From: CAUUJV01 sp963545565
Lineage (GTDB): Bacteria > Actinomycetota > Actinomycetes > Actinomycetales > Bifidobacteriaceae
Direction of reading: 5' to 3'
Assembly (NCBI GenBank): GCA_963545565.1
Contig: CAUUJV010000002.1
Span: 124,001 to 188,000 of the forward strand
DNA: 64,000 nt
Positions 9,368 to 18,272 of this stretch are shown one piece after another. The position numbers and the translations under genes are program-made. Numbering within the stretch: the stretch's first letter is position 1; every line of letters starts with the position of its first letter. The notes under the pieces are model-generated. The model had not been told where the DNA came from. It made no database searches and saw nothing but the letters and a program-made list of their open reading frames with translations.

Positions 9368-10270
9368 ATGACTGAAGTAATCGTCTCCACCGATGGCAGT
9401 GCCTTGGGGAACCCAAACGGCCCAATGGGTTGGGGTTGGGCCGAACACGTTCAACCAGAATCTTCTATTGCTTCTTCAACAGGCAAAGACTGCGATGCAG
9501 GCGGTGCAACAAACGGCACTAACCAAATTGGCGAACTGTGCGCTGTTCTTGAGGCATTACGCACTCACCGCGGTACTTATAACCTAACCATAGAAACAGA
9601 TTCGCAGTACGCTATAAATTGCTCTACTACGTGGATCCATAATTGGAAGCGCAACGGCTGGAAAAACTCTAAAAAAGAGCCTGTCAAAAACGCTGAAATC
9701 ATTAAGGCAATCGATTTTGAACTAAACAACCGTGAGGGCAATGTCAAATTTGTGTGGGTCAAAGGTCACGCAGGGAACGTTTATAACGAAAAAGTAGATG
9801 ATCTTGCCCGTGGCTTCGCAGAAAAGTGTGGTAAAGGTCGCGTCGAAGGATATCTCCCTCTCGAAGGCTGGAAATCTCTTATCAACTCTGAATATTCTGA
9901 AGGTCTTGATGTGCCTGCAGCTATTCAAGATACTCTCGATGGGAAAACGGCTACACTTAGCCCTACAACTACATCAAAAACCAAGCAAGAGGATTCAACA
10001 GAAATAGCAACAGCCACTGCAGCTACAATCACTACCGCACCTACCCACACACCTCTTGTAGATCAGCCACTTTTTAATGAGTCAAATGAATCACTCGCAG
10101 AAGAATTGATTGCTCGTTTGAATATTGCTACTGAGCGGTTCGATTTGGCTGCCGCACGGCTTGAAAGTGCAAGCACGCATATGGATGAAGCCGTCTCCAA
10201 ACTAGACGAAGCAATCAAGCGCTTTGACGATACAAACTGGAATAATAACCTTCAAGACACACTTTTTTAA
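9368..10270 (+). CDS. rnhA: Ribonuclease HI with C-terminal coiled-coil extension
   Basis: The N-terminal 150 residues are an RNase HI fold that would cut RNA in RNA-DNA hybrids. All four catalytic acids are visible: Asp in STDGSALGNP, Glu in GELCAVLEAL, Asp in IETDSQYA and Asp in NEKVDDLAR. The start is at MTEVIVSTDG, preceded by AAGGA; 36 further upstream codons are open but unlike a protein start. The 300-residue length is about twice that of a plain RNase HI. A Thr/Ala-rich linker (about 200-240) leads to a heptad-like helix (about 255-295) with Asp/Glu/Leu/Ala periodicity, probably a coiled coil. rpiA follows 23 bases later, so they may share a transcript. Confidence 0.93.
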   Translation: MTEVIVSTDGSALGNPNGPMGWGWAEHVQPESSIASSTGKDCDAGGATNGTNQIGELCAVLEALRTHRGTYNLTIETDSQYAINCSTTWIHNWKRNGWKNSKKEPVKNAEIIKAIDFELNNREGNVKFVWVKGHAGNVYNEKVDDLARGFAEKCGKGRVEGYLPLEGWKSLINSEYSEGLDVPAAIQDTLDGKTATLSPTTTSKTKQEDSTEIATATAATITTAPTHTPLVDQPLFNESNESLAEELIARLNIATERFDLAAARLESASTHMDEAVSKLDEAIKRFDDTNWNNNLQDTLF

Positions 10271-10293
10271 ACAATTAGGAATGAGGATTATCC

Positions 10294-10992
10294 ATGGATA
10301 AAGCAACACAAGATGCCCTCAAAAAGGCAGCAGGCGTTCAGGCTGCTCAGCTTATTACAGATGGCATGGTAGCTGGTCTCGGAACAGGCTCTACAGTTCG
10401 TTTCTTTGTAGATGAGCTCGGCCGCCGTGTGCAGGAAGAGGGCTTGAAGTTCACTGGCGTCACCACTTCTGTGCGCACAAAGGAACAAGCAGAAAGCTAT
10501 GGCATCACTATTGTTGATGTAGATGATGTTGACCACATTGATATCACTGTTGACGGTGCAGACGAGGTAGATGCTCGGTTCGACGGTATCAAGGGCGGCG
10601 GCGCAGCACTTCTGTGGGAAAAGATCGTCGCAACTAACTCCAACAAGATTGTTTGGATCGTAGATGAATCAAAGGTTGTTGACACCATTGGCAAGTTCCC
10701 TCTGCCTGTTGAGGTGATTCCTTTTGGCGCCGGCCAAGTTATCAAGCAGTTTGAAGCTAAGGGCTACAAACCAGTTCTTCGTCTCGACGAGAATGGTGAG
10801 CCAGTTCGCACCGATGAGAAAAACTACGTTGTTGACCTCCACATGGAGCGTATTGACAATCCCGAAGAACTTGCTGAAGATTTGATTCACACTGTGGGCG
10901 TTGTTGAGCATGGTCTCTTCCTCAACATGGTTGACACCGTAATCGTAGGCGACCCTAACGGCCCACGTGTTCTTACCAACCCTAATAAGTAA
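10294..10992 (+). CDS. rpiA: Ribose-5-phosphate isomerase A
   Basis: This 232-residue enzyme interconverts ribose 5-phosphate and ribulose 5-phosphate in the pentose-phosphate branch (the bifid shunt in this family). The phosphate-binding GLGTGSTV, the VDGADEVD catalytic Asp segment and KGGGAALLWEK follow RpiA order, and the length is typical. GAGGATT lies upstream of the ATG. The gene closes with a rho-independent terminator shared with the convergent bS22 gene. Confidence 0.96.
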   Translation: MDKATQDALKKAAGVQAAQLITDGMVAGLGTGSTVRFFVDELGRRVQEEGLKFTGVTTSVRTKEQAESYGITIVDVDDVDHIDITVDGADEVDARFDGIKGGGAALLWEKIVATNSNKIVWIVDESKVVDTIGKFPLPVEVIPFGAGQVIKQFEAKGYKPVLRLDENGEPVRTDEKNYVVDLHMERIDNPEELAEDLIHTVGVVEHGLFLNMVDTVIVGDPNGPRVLTNPNK

Positions 10993-11055
10993 GTCCTAAA
11001 CTTTGCTTGCGCTACTTACCTTTGCGCTTATCTGATGCGCTTATCTGAGAAAAAT

Positions 11056-11080
11056 AAAAGCCCCTCAATGAGGGGCTTTT
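11056..11080. terminator. Bidirectional terminator between rpiA and bS22
   Basis: AAAAGCCCCT and AGGGGCTTTT form a perfect 10-bp stem with a 5-base loop. The A and T tracts on both sides make it work for rpiA (+) and the bS22 gene (-). Confidence 0.92.
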
Positions 11081-11092
11081 AACGTATTAAGA

Positions 11093-11182
11093 CTACTTAC
11101 GCTGGTGGCGAGTCTTACGCAGCAATTTGCGGTGCTTCTTCTTGCTCATCCGCTTGCGGCGCTTCTTGATGACCGAACCCAT
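11093..11182 (-). CDS. Small basic ribosomal protein bS22 (AURKAIP1/COX24 domain)
   Basis: This 29-residue protein begins MGSVIKKRRKRMSKKKHRK and is made almost entirely of Lys and Arg. It matches the actinobacterial AURKAIP1/COX24-domain family, identified in mycobacteria as small-subunit protein bS22, which binds 16S rRNA near the decoding site. GGAGG lies five bases before the ATG, so translation is well supported. It ends at QRK and lacks the few extra residues (such as KLGK) I expect in relatives, so it is slightly short. It is followed by a strong terminator. Confidence 0.9.
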   Translation of the reverse strand: MGSVIKKRRKRMSKKKHRKLLRKTRHQRK

Positions 11183-11299
11183 CAGAGCCTCCGTTCTGTT
11201 CTAAAGTGTCAACTTTTCCGAGCTTACTACCCTTTGCCGACTAACCAAAACTGAAAATCCAAAAAACCTTAAATATGCAAATCTGTAACAAGTTAAATT

Positions 11300-12064
11300 T
11301 TAGTAAGGGAATTGCTGATACATCGCAGACACAGCGCTCTGAGGCCCAGACGCTTGGAATACCACTGTGTCATTCTGCCAAATAGCTATCGAATTGGCAG
11401 AATTAGTGGAATCAGCATAAACCGCATAGCTTCCCTTCGTTTCACCGGAAACCTTGACAGACCCCTGTGCCTGATTTGTTCCAGTCTGAGCTGAAGTCAG
11501 CGCGTTATATTGCTCTGCCGCATAATCAGAAGTGGACCACTGTGCGAAAACTAAAGTGACATTATCAGATTCTGTTCCATTCGAATACACCACTGTGTAC
11601 TCTTCAATTGGCTGAGTAGATTCCCACGTGGTTGATGCTGTAACAGATTGACGAGCATAGGAGCCTACAGAATCAGGCAAAATCTTCATCAAGTCAGTTG
11701 CATCACTCGGCAAAGCAACAGCAGAGATTGTAGGAGTAGAAGTGCTCGTAGTACTGCTTGTGCTTGACGCATTAGAGGCACTAGAAGAACTACGCACAGC
11801 CCAGCCTGGCCAAATAAATGCTGTTCCAAGTGCAACGAGAATTGCCGCAATAACCACAACTACAACGACAACGCGCAGGCTTGGCTTCTTCTTTTCGCCA
11901 TCTTCACTGCCCTTGCTATCTTCGCCATTTTCATTATTTTCTGAAGATTCATCACTAGAGCCATCAGAATCACCGTCAAGTGCAGCCTTGGCAGCGTTAC
12001 GGTTGAAAGTAGTCTCGTCATCATCAGAACCCGAGATAATCTCTTCAAAGGAATTCTCACTCAT
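11300..12064 (-). CDS. Membrane-anchored protein with extracytoplasmic domain, function unknown
   Basis: About 254 residues from the ATG at 12064; a GTG at 12082 is an alternative, and neither has a good ribosome-binding site. An acidic Ser/Asp/Glu/Asn-rich cytosolic part (1-65) leads to one membrane span beginning VVVVVVVIAAILVALG, then a Ser/Thr linker, then a folded outer domain of about 135 residues (DLMKILPDSVGSYARQ to the C terminus). I do not recognise that domain. The type II anchor resembles the 257-residue protein at 13771-14544. It lies divergent from radA. Confidence 0.7.
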   Translation of the reverse strand: MSENSFEEIISGSDDDETTFNRNAAKAALDGDSDGSSDESSENNENGEDSKGSEDGEKKKPSLRVVVVVVVIAAILVALGTAFIWPGWAVRSSSSASNASSTSSTTSTSTPTISAVALPSDATDLMKILPDSVGSYARQSVTASTTWESTQPIEEYTVVYSNGTESDNVTLVFAQWSTSDYAAEQYNALTSAQTGTNQAQGSVKVSGETKGSYAVYADSTNSANSIAIWQNDTVVFQASGPQSAVSAMYQQFPY

Positions 12065-12234
12065 AGCTAACGATTTTCGCACGTATGCGGGACTCGCAAA
12101 TGCGTTTTAGAGCTGCCACTGAGCATTATTTGAGTTGCTAAACAATTCTCGTCTCAATCTCATCTCAAACTCTCCTCATACCTTTGTTAGCTTATTGAAA
12201 AGAGTTGTCTCGAATCTTCTGTAGCGTGCGAGCT

Positions 12235-13728
12235 ATGGCTAAATCAAAAACACAGTATGTGTGCTCAGAGTGTGGCTGGAATGGTGCAAAATGGTTTGGT
12301 CGCTGCCCAGAATGTCACGAATGGGGAACTATCGAGGAGTTTCACGAAGCACGCCCTCGCTCCAGTGCAGCATCTGGGAATCGCAGCAGCAACCGTGCTA
12401 CCGCTACTGCTGCGATTATCTCGTCGGATATTGTTCGCCCAATCACAGATGCTGAGCTCGAAGACGTAACTCGCATTCAAAGTGGTTTTGAAGAATTTGA
12501 TCGTGTGCTTGGCGGCGGAATTGTTCCAGGCTCTATTGTGCTCATGGCAGGTGAGCCTGGCATTGGGAAATCTACTCTTCTGCTTGAAACAGCTGGAAAT
12601 ATTGCCCGCTCCACAAATAGCCCTACAAATAACTCCGCAAATGAGTCTGTATACAACCCAAATGTGCACGGTTCAGAGCACTCACTCAAAGTCCTCTATA
12701 TCTCAGGTGAGGAATCTCTCGCTCAAATTAGAATGCGTGCCCGCCGAATCAACGCGGTCGCTCAAAATCTCCTCCTAGCTTCCACAACTGATTTGGGCAC
12801 TGTTATTGCTCTTATCGAGCAGGAAAAGCCCAGTCTTGCCATTGTTGATTCTGTCCAAACAATCACTTCTGCAGACGTTGACGGCATCGCTGGTGGAAGC
12901 ACACAGGTGCGCGAAGTAGCTACTGCGCTGATCGATGAGGCCAAAACGCTTGATATTCCAGTGCTTCTTGTGGGGCATGTTACGAAAGACGGGTCAATTG
13001 CCGGCCCACGCACACTTGAGCATCTTGTTGATGTGGTTTGCCAATTTGAAGGCGACTCTCAAACAGCTTTACGCATGTTGCGCAGTGTAAAAAATCGATT
13101 CGGCCCAACTGACGAGGTTGGCTGCTTCGACATGAGCGGAGACGGTATTGAGGAGGTAAAAGACCCAAGTGGCTTATTCCTCAGTGATTCTGATGAGTCT
13201 CCTACTGGAACCTGCGTAACATTCACAATTGACGGCCACCGTAGTTTGCCTATTGAAATTCAGGCGCTTGTTACATCATCTGTGCTGCCAACCCCACGGC
13301 GTGCGACCAATGGCATTGACAGCAATCGCTTAGCAATGCTTGTGGCAGTGATGCATAGGCACGCAAAAATTTCCTTACTGGCGAATGATGTTTACGTATC
13401 CACTATTGCTGGCGGTAGCGCTCGAGAACCTGCCAACGATTTAGCTATTGCAGCGGCTTTAGCGAGTGCAGCCACAAATTGCGCAATTGAGCGCACAACT
13501 GCGGCTATTGGAGAGATTTCTTTGACGGGTCAAATCCGCCCAGTTCCACGCTTAGCTAATCGCATCCGCGAAGCTGCTCGCCTGGGATTTACACGGGCTA
13601 TCGTTCCCCGCCACAGGTCTGGATCCCCGTGGCAAAAAGTTGATGGAATCGAGCTCATTGAAGTATCAACTCTTGCTCAGGCATTCTTGGAATTGGGGAT
13701 TGAAAAAGGTACAGCTCAGCGAAGCTAG
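12235..13728 (+). CDS. radA: DNA repair protein RadA
   Basis: This 497-residue RecA-like branch-migration helicase acts in recombination intermediates. In order it has a C4 zinc finger (Cys10, 13, 24, 27), Walker A GEPGIGKST (106-114), the RadA signature KNRFGPTDEVG and a Lon-protease-like C-terminal domain that serves as scaffold. The start is set at MAKSKTQYVC, where the family begins; ten more upstream codons are open. The insert of Asn/Ser-rich residues after Walker A (about 127-150) is longer than usual. It is convergent with the gene at 13771-14544. Confidence 0.95.
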   Translation: MAKSKTQYVCSECGWNGAKWFGRCPECHEWGTIEEFHEARPRSSAASGNRSSNRATATAAIISSDIVRPITDAELEDVTRIQSGFEEFDRVLGGGIVPGSIVLMAGEPGIGKSTLLLETAGNIARSTNSPTNNSANESVYNPNVHGSEHSLKVLYISGEESLAQIRMRARRINAVAQNLLLASTTDLGTVIALIEQEKPSLAIVDSVQTITSADVDGIAGGSTQVREVATALIDEAKTLDIPVLLVGHVTKDGSIAGPRTLEHLVDVVCQFEGDSQTALRMLRSVKNRFGPTDEVGCFDMSGDGIEEVKDPSGLFLSDSDESPTGTCVTFTIDGHRSLPIEIQALVTSSVLPTPRRATNGIDSNRLAMLVAVMHRHAKISLLANDVYVSTIAGGSAREPANDLAIAAALASAATNCAIERTTAAIGEISLTGQIRPVPRLANRIREAARLGFTRAIVPRHRSGSPWQKVDGIELIEVSTLAQAFLELGIEKGTAQRS

Positions 13729-13770
13729 CCATGCTAACCACAAGCACTGTATCGTCTGTATTGTCCGTGA

Positions 13771-14544
13771 TTAGCGAGAAATCGTGATTGTCACAGGGTC
13801 TGACACTGCGCTCTCATCATCGGCCATGGTTGCATAAGCGCTGTACGTTCCCACGCCCGCAGTCACAACGCTACTATCTGTTGTTTCGCACGCTGTGCCA
13901 TTATTCGCTTTTCCACCCCATGTGATGGATTGCTTGTAGCTCTGCGATTCAGACATGAGCAGCATTTTGGAATCCGCATCGCACGCGTCTGAGCGATAAA
14001 CCGTCGTATCCGCAGACTTAATCACAAGCACAGTAGATGAAGACGACGCATCTACAAGACAATCCGTAGAACCTTTGTGAGTAATTGTGATTGTAAAAGT
14101 AATCGACCCGCCCTCATACGTGGTTGCATCATTTGTAGAGAGTGCAAGATTTAGGTTAGACGCCGTGCAATCTGGGATACCCGATCTTTTACTTTTGTCT
14201 GATTGTGTGGTGGGCGTGGCAGAAGCTGTAGATGATGACTTTGATGATTGCGCAGATGCAGATTCTTTTGAAGACGACGAAGACTGTGAAGTAGAAGAAA
14301 CAGAAGAAGACCCAGAAGCTGCTGTTGACGAAGAGCCTTTAATAACTCGTGAAATTCCCCAAATCCCGCCAACAATAACGCATATGACGATAACGATAAT
14401 CCCAAGAGCCACAATGCGTCTGCGTCGATACACTTGCTGCATCTGAGTCTTATTCAGACGCTGCGAGCTAGACGCCCCTGAAGTCTGCGAAAAACTCGTA
14501 GAACGTCTACTCCCATTATTAGGAGGATTCTTCTTCACTGCCAT
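13771..14544 (-). CDS. Membrane-anchored protein with Ser-rich linker, function unknown
   Basis: A 257-residue protein. The cytosolic N terminus is rich in Ser, Asn and Arg (1-45). It is followed by one membrane span (about 46-68, VALGIIVIVICVIVGGIWG), a roughly 50-residue Ser/Ala/Thr linker and an outer domain of about 135 residues. That domain starts IPDCTASNLNLALSTND and has beta-rich segments and four or five cysteines that could form disulfides. It looks like an immunoglobulin-like surface domain, but I know no named family. It starts 15 bases after mutY ends on the same strand and is probably co-transcribed with it. Confidence 0.7.
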   Translation of the reverse strand: MAVKKNPPNNGSRRSTSFSQTSGASSSQRLNKTQMQQVYRRRRIVALGIIVIVICVIVGGIWGISRVIKGSSSTAASGSSSVSSTSQSSSSSKESASAQSSKSSSTASATPTTQSDKSKRSGIPDCTASNLNLALSTNDATTYEGGSITFTITITHKGSTDCLVDASSSSTVLVIKSADTTVYRSDACDADSKMLLMSESQSYKQSITWGGKANNGTACETTDSSVVTAGVGTYSAYATMADDESAVSDPVTITISR

Positions 14545-14559
14545 AGTTAAGAGTGTAAA

Positions 14560-15444
14560 TCATTGAGGCAATGAGACGCTGTGGTCAGCATTGATAACCA
14601 CAAGACCATCATTATCAAGAGAAGCCAAGCATTCATCGAACTGTACAGAATTATCCCAAATTTGTGAGATTTTCTCATACGGTAAACTCAAACCAGCTGC
14701 TCCACGCAACTCTTTCAAAATCAGTCCACGAACTTGACGATTGGTTCCAGCAAATTTTTGCGGCGGGCGAGTTCTTTTTACTCCCAATCCAGGCAGACCA
14801 GCTGCATAAAAAGCACATGAATCTCTAATCGGGCACTCATCACATTTTGGTGATTGCGCAGTGCAAATTACCGCTCCAAGCTCCATAGTGGATTGATTCC
14901 ACACCACAGATTTTTTAGTGTCTGTGGGAACGCACTCGGCTAGTACCTTCTTTTCGACAGCAGTTGCAGACCCTCCGCGAGATTCTTCACCTTGCACAGC
15001 ACGCGAGATTACTCGGCGAATATTGGTGTCTATAACCACACTGCGTTTGCCAAACGCAAAAGCCAATACTGCGCTTGCCGTGTAATCACCGACCCCGGGT
15101 AGGGCAATCAGTTCCTCATAAGTCTGTGGAAGCTCACCACCATACTGTTCACTAACTACGCGCGCACATTCTTGAAGCCGTAGAGCACGGCGAGGATATC
15201 CCAATGTTCCCCATGCAGTAATTACTTCTGCAACTGAAGCTTTTGCTAATTCGCGCGCAGTCGGCCACATCTGCATCCATGCCACCCAATATGGAAGCAC
15301 GCGAGTCATAGGAGTTTGCTGACTCATCACCTCAGAAATCAGCACACCCCAAGGCGTTGTTCTACCGAATCGCCATGGGAAGTCACGAGCAGATTCGTCC
15401 CACCACCGGCTCAGATCGTCATAAATACGCGTGCTGTCTGTCAT
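14560..15444 (-). CDS. mutY: A/G-specific adenine glycosylase
   Basis: This 294-residue base-excision enzyme removes adenine mispaired with 8-oxoguanine. The catalytic Glu38 sits in SEVMSQQTP, the helix-hairpin-helix is LPGVGDYTAS (115-124) and the catalytic Asp139 is in VVIDTNIRR. The 4Fe-4S cluster ligands are Cys194, 201, 204 and 210 in the C-x6-C-x2-C-x5-C spacing. The C-terminal NUDIX-like domain that recognises 8-oxoG in E. coli MutY is absent or reduced, as seen in many actinobacterial homologues. It is divergent from the trmL-type gene, with only about 19 bases between starts. Confidence 0.94.
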   Translation of the reverse strand: MTDSTRIYDDLSRWWDESARDFPWRFGRTTPWGVLISEVMSQQTPMTRVLPYWVAWMQMWPTARELAKASVAEVITAWGTLGYPRRALRLQECARVVSEQYGGELPQTYEELIALPGVGDYTASAVLAFAFGKRSVVIDTNIRRVISRAVQGEESRGGSATAVEKKVLAECVPTDTKKSVVWNQSTMELGAVICTAQSPKCDECPIRDSCAFYAAGLPGLGVKRTRPPQKFAGTNRQVRGLILKELRGAAGLSLPYEKISQIWDNSVQFDECLASLDNDGLVVINADHSVSLPQ

Positions 15445-15463
15445 ATTCCTTATTGTGACTCAT

Positions 15464-16120
15464 ATGAGCGATGAACACACAAACGAAGTAAATAAGCCAG
15501 TGCCTCAGGGTGTACAAGCCATGTTTGAGTATGGGTATCGCAAATCAAGCTACGGCCCAGATGAATTAGTGACCGATGCTCACGGCAACCCAATCAGTGT
15601 TGTAGACGCTATGCTCAAGCCTGAAGATGCCGCCACACAGCAAACCACTACCCCGCATTTGTGCTTCTACTCCCCGCGAATTCCTGGAAATACTGGCTCT
15701 GCAATTCGTTTGTGCGCTATTACCGGCACTATTTTGCACTTAGTTGAACCACTCGGATTCAATTTGCGAGATACTAAATTACGTCGTGCTGGATTGGATT
15801 ATCACGACATGGCACATGTTGTGCTCCACAAAGATTTCGATAGTCTCGTTAAAAATATGCCAAATTCTCGCATTATTGCTTTTACTGCAAATGCCACTAA
15901 GCTCTACACTGAAATTGACTATAAGCCAACAGACATTTTGCTTTTTGGCCCCGAACCAGGCAATGTGCCCGATCCAATGGATATTTTTGAAGGCCCACAT
16001 GTGGCAGAACAAGTACGCTTGCCAATGCGTCCAGCGCTACGCAGCTTGAACCTTGCAAACTGTGCATCAATTGCCGTATATGAAGCATGGCGTCAACTTA
16101 ATTTTGAAGGTGGAGAATAG
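15464..16120 (+). CDS. trmL: tRNA 2'-O-methyltransferase of the TrmL/SpoU family
   Basis: A 218-residue SpoU-class (SPOUT) methyltransferase. After an N-terminal extension of about 60 residues come CFYSPRIPGNTGSAIRLC, HLVEPLGFNLRDTKLRRAGLDY, the cofactor-knot LLFGPEPGNVPD and the final RSLNLANCASIAVYEAWRQ. These are the TrmL (CspR) signatures for 2'-O-methylation of tRNA wobble position 34. The start is at MSDEHTNEV; eleven upstream codons are open but would run into the mutY promoter region. The N-terminal extension is longer than in E. coli TrmL (about 157 residues). Confidence 0.9.
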   Translation: MSDEHTNEVNKPVPQGVQAMFEYGYRKSSYGPDELVTDAHGNPISVVDAMLKPEDAATQQTTTPHLCFYSPRIPGNTGSAIRLCAITGTILHLVEPLGFNLRDTKLRRAGLDYHDMAHVVLHKDFDSLVKNMPNSRIIAFTANATKLYTEIDYKPTDILLFGPEPGNVPDPMDIFEGPHVAEQVRLPMRPALRSLNLANCASIAVYEAWRQLNFEGGE

Positions 16121-16207
16121 AATTTTTTGCCGATTTTTACCAACTTTTGCCGACTTCCCCTGCCGATATACTGATAACATAACCGTTCTGCGCTTAAGGA
16201 GCCTCAC

Positions 16208-16480
16208 ATGAATAAGGCAATCATCACTGTTGTGGGCCAAGATACCGTTGGTATTATTGCTCGCGTCTGCACATATTTATCTGAGCATAACGTCAATGTT
16301 TTAGATATTTCTCAGACAATTATTGATGGCTTCTTCAACATGATGATGATTGTGGATTATTCAAGCTCTTCTGATGATTTTGATGTGATTGTCTCAGACC
16401 TTGACAAGCTTGGCGAAGAAATTGGTGTGAATGTGCGCTGCCAGCGTGAAGAAATCTTCACCAAAATGCACCGCGTATAA
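16208..16480 (+). CDS. ACT domain-containing protein (UPF0237 type)
   Basis: A 90-residue stand-alone ACT domain, starting MNKAIITVVGQDTVGIIARV with AAGGAG just upstream. ACT domains bind amino acids or other small ligands and regulate partners. The length is normal for the UPF0237 family. The UPF0210 (DUF711) gene follows 72 bases later; the two families are usually neighbours, so they probably work together, though the activity of neither is established to my knowledge. Confidence 0.93.
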   Translation: MNKAIITVVGQDTVGIIARVCTYLSEHNVNVLDISQTIIDGFFNMMMIVDYSSSSDDFDVIVSDLDKLGEEIGVNVRCQREEIFTKMHRV

Positions 16481-16552
16481 GCCACCTCGCTCCACCCCAC
16501 TCAGTATTACTCGCTATTGAGCTGAGCATAATAAAGCTTTAAGGATTACAGC

Positions 16553-17917
16553 ATGTTAAATATCATGGAAGTCCATGAGACTAACGAGATGATTGAGCAG
16601 GAAAATCTCGATGTTCGCACCATCACCATGGGAATTAGTCTCCTCGACTGTGCAACTGACGATGTAGATCAGCTCTGCACAAATATTTACAACAAAATCA
16701 CGTCATATGCTAAAGATTTGATTCCAACCGGTGAGGCTATCGAAAAAGAATTTGGCATCCCGATTGTGCATAAACGTATTTCCGTTACACCTATCTCTCT
16801 CGTTGGTGCAAGCGCCTGCAAAACTACTGAAGATTACGTAAAAGTGGCTCATGCGCTTGATAATGCTGCTCACACTGTTGGCGTAAACTTCCTTGGCGGA
16901 TTCTCTGCACTCGTCAGCAAATCTATGACTCCTTCCGAGGAGCTCCTCATACGCTCTCTCCCACAAGCTTTGGCAGAAACTGAAAATGTATGCGCATCCG
17001 TGAATGTGGGTTCCACTCGTACTGGCATTGATATGGACGCTGTTGCTCTTATGGGGCAAATTGTGCATGAAGTTTCTATGGCCACAAAGGAACAAGACTC
17101 TATCGGTAACACAAAACTTGTTATTTTCTGCAATGCTCCAGATGACAATCCATTCATGGCAGGCGCATTCCATGGCGTAACCGAAGGCGATGCCGTTGTG
17201 CATGTTGGTGTTTCTGGCCCAGGCGTTGTTTCCCACGCGCTTGATGAAGCTAAGGGGAAGAGCTTTGATGTGCTGTGCGAGACCATTAAGAAAACTGCTT
17301 TCAAAATTACTCGCGTTGGCCAGCTTGTGGCCCAAGAGGCATCTGCCCGTCTTGGCGTTCCATTTGGCATTATTGACCTTTCCCTTGCTCCTACCCCAGC
17401 CGTAGGCGATTCAGTGGGCGAAGTCCTCGAAAAAATTGGCCTAGAGCAGGTCGGTGGCCCAGGAACCACAGCAGCTCTTGCAATGCTGAACGATCAGGTG
17501 AAGAAGGGCGGCATTATGGCGTCTAGCTGCGTGGGAGGCCTTTCTGGCGCGTTCATTCCTGTTTCTGAAGATAAGAACATGATTGATGCAGCAGCAAGTG
17601 GCAATCTCACCATTGAAAAGCTTGAAGCCATGACCTGCGTATGCTCCGTTGGCCTTGATATGATTGCCGTTCCAGGTGATACTGCTCCTTCGACTATCTC
17701 TGGAATTATCGCCGATGAAGCTGCTATTGGCATGATCAATCAGAAGACTACGGCAGTTCGTATCATTCCAGTCATTGGAAAGGGCGTTGGCGACACTGCC
17801 GAATTCGGTGGATTGCTCGGCTACGCGCCAATCATGCGCGTGAATACTTCCAGCTGCGAAGACTTCATTAGCCGTGGTGGACGCATTCCAGCTCCTGTTC
17901 ACAGCTTCAAGAACTAA
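16553..17917 (+). CDS. PFL family protein (UPF0210/DUF711)
   Basis: A 454-residue protein of the DUF711 family, which shares the fold of pyruvate formate-lyase-like enzymes. Typical blocks are the N-terminal LDVRTITMGISLLDC, a long Gly-rich middle and GGLLGYAPIMRVN near the end. AAGGATT precedes the start. The catalytic role is not known. It carries no glycyl-radical loop that I can see, so it should not be called a true formate-lyase. It pairs with the ACT gene upstream and ends in a structured 370-base gap. Confidence 0.92.
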   Translation: MLNIMEVHETNEMIEQENLDVRTITMGISLLDCATDDVDQLCTNIYNKITSYAKDLIPTGEAIEKEFGIPIVHKRISVTPISLVGASACKTTEDYVKVAHALDNAAHTVGVNFLGGFSALVSKSMTPSEELLIRSLPQALAETENVCASVNVGSTRTGIDMDAVALMGQIVHEVSMATKEQDSIGNTKLVIFCNAPDDNPFMAGAFHGVTEGDAVVHVGVSGPGVVSHALDEAKGKSFDVLCETIKKTAFKITRVGQLVAQEASARLGVPFGIIDLSLAPTPAVGDSVGEVLEKIGLEQVGGPGTTAALAMLNDQVKKGGIMASSCVGGLSGAFIPVSEDKNMIDAAASGNLTIEKLEAMTCVCSVGLDMIAVPGDTAPSTISGIIADEAAIGMINQKTTAVRIIPVIGKGVGDTAEFGGLLGYAPIMRVNTSSCEDFISRGGRIPAPVHSFKN

Positions 17918-18022
17918 TAGATAATAGGTGCGGCAGAATCATAATCTAATAGATATTTATTATTTCCTATCTGTTATTTATTCTGATTTATCCCGTTCTT
18001 CCAGATACATACTCTATTCAGA

Positions 18023-18086
18023 TACTCGCGCTTTCTCGAACGTTTCGTTCACTCACTTGAACACTTTGTTAGAGAAAGTGCGAGTA
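18023..18086 (+). other. Long structured stem-loop after the DUF711 gene
   Basis: TACTCGCGCTTTCTC (18023-18037) pairs with GAGAAAGTGCGAGTA (18072-18086) over 15 positions with one G-U pair on the plus strand. Inside is a second hairpin, GAACG-TTT-CGTTC (18038-18050). It is followed by a tandem copy of GAGTACTAAAA (18082-18092 and 18097-18107). It could be a 3' UTR structure or a small RNA. It has no T tract and is unlike a plain terminator. Confidence 0.5.
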
Positions 18087-18115
18087 CTAAAAATATGAGT
18101 ACTAAAAGGTAAAAA

Positions 18116-18167
18116 AGAGCATTGCTTTGTGCACCGCTATATGTACGTAGCAGCACAGATTTGCTCT
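18116..18167. terminator. Bidirectional terminator between DUF711 and galK
   Basis: Nested pairs AGAGCA/TGCTCT, TGTGC/GCACA and GCTA/TAGC fold into one hairpin. On the plus strand it is followed by GATTATTTTT, and on the minus strand by six T. It ends both convergent units. The 370-base gap 17918-18287 holds this element, the stem-loop before it and the GA-rich hairpin after it, with no gene seen. Confidence 0.75.
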
Positions 18168-18242
18168 GATTATTTTTCTAATTTAACGAATTGGTTAATT
18201 CCAAAGTCTTTTTTATCTAGAGTCTTTTGCAGAGCTCCTTGA

Positions 18243-18272
18243 GAGGGGAAAGAGCATCTACCCTTTCCCCTC
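18243..18272. other. Perfect 10-bp hairpin beside the galK stop
   Basis: GAGGGGAAAG (18243-18252) and CTTTCCCCTC (18263-18272) with a 10-base loop, 15 bases beyond the galK stop on the minus strand. There is no T tract, so it is more likely an mRNA 3'-end stabiliser than a terminator. Confidence 0.55.

Noticed and set aside
16703..17335. 210-codon open frame on the minus strand
   Set aside because: Antisense to the DUF711 gene and rich in Cys, Asn and His, typical of a shadow.
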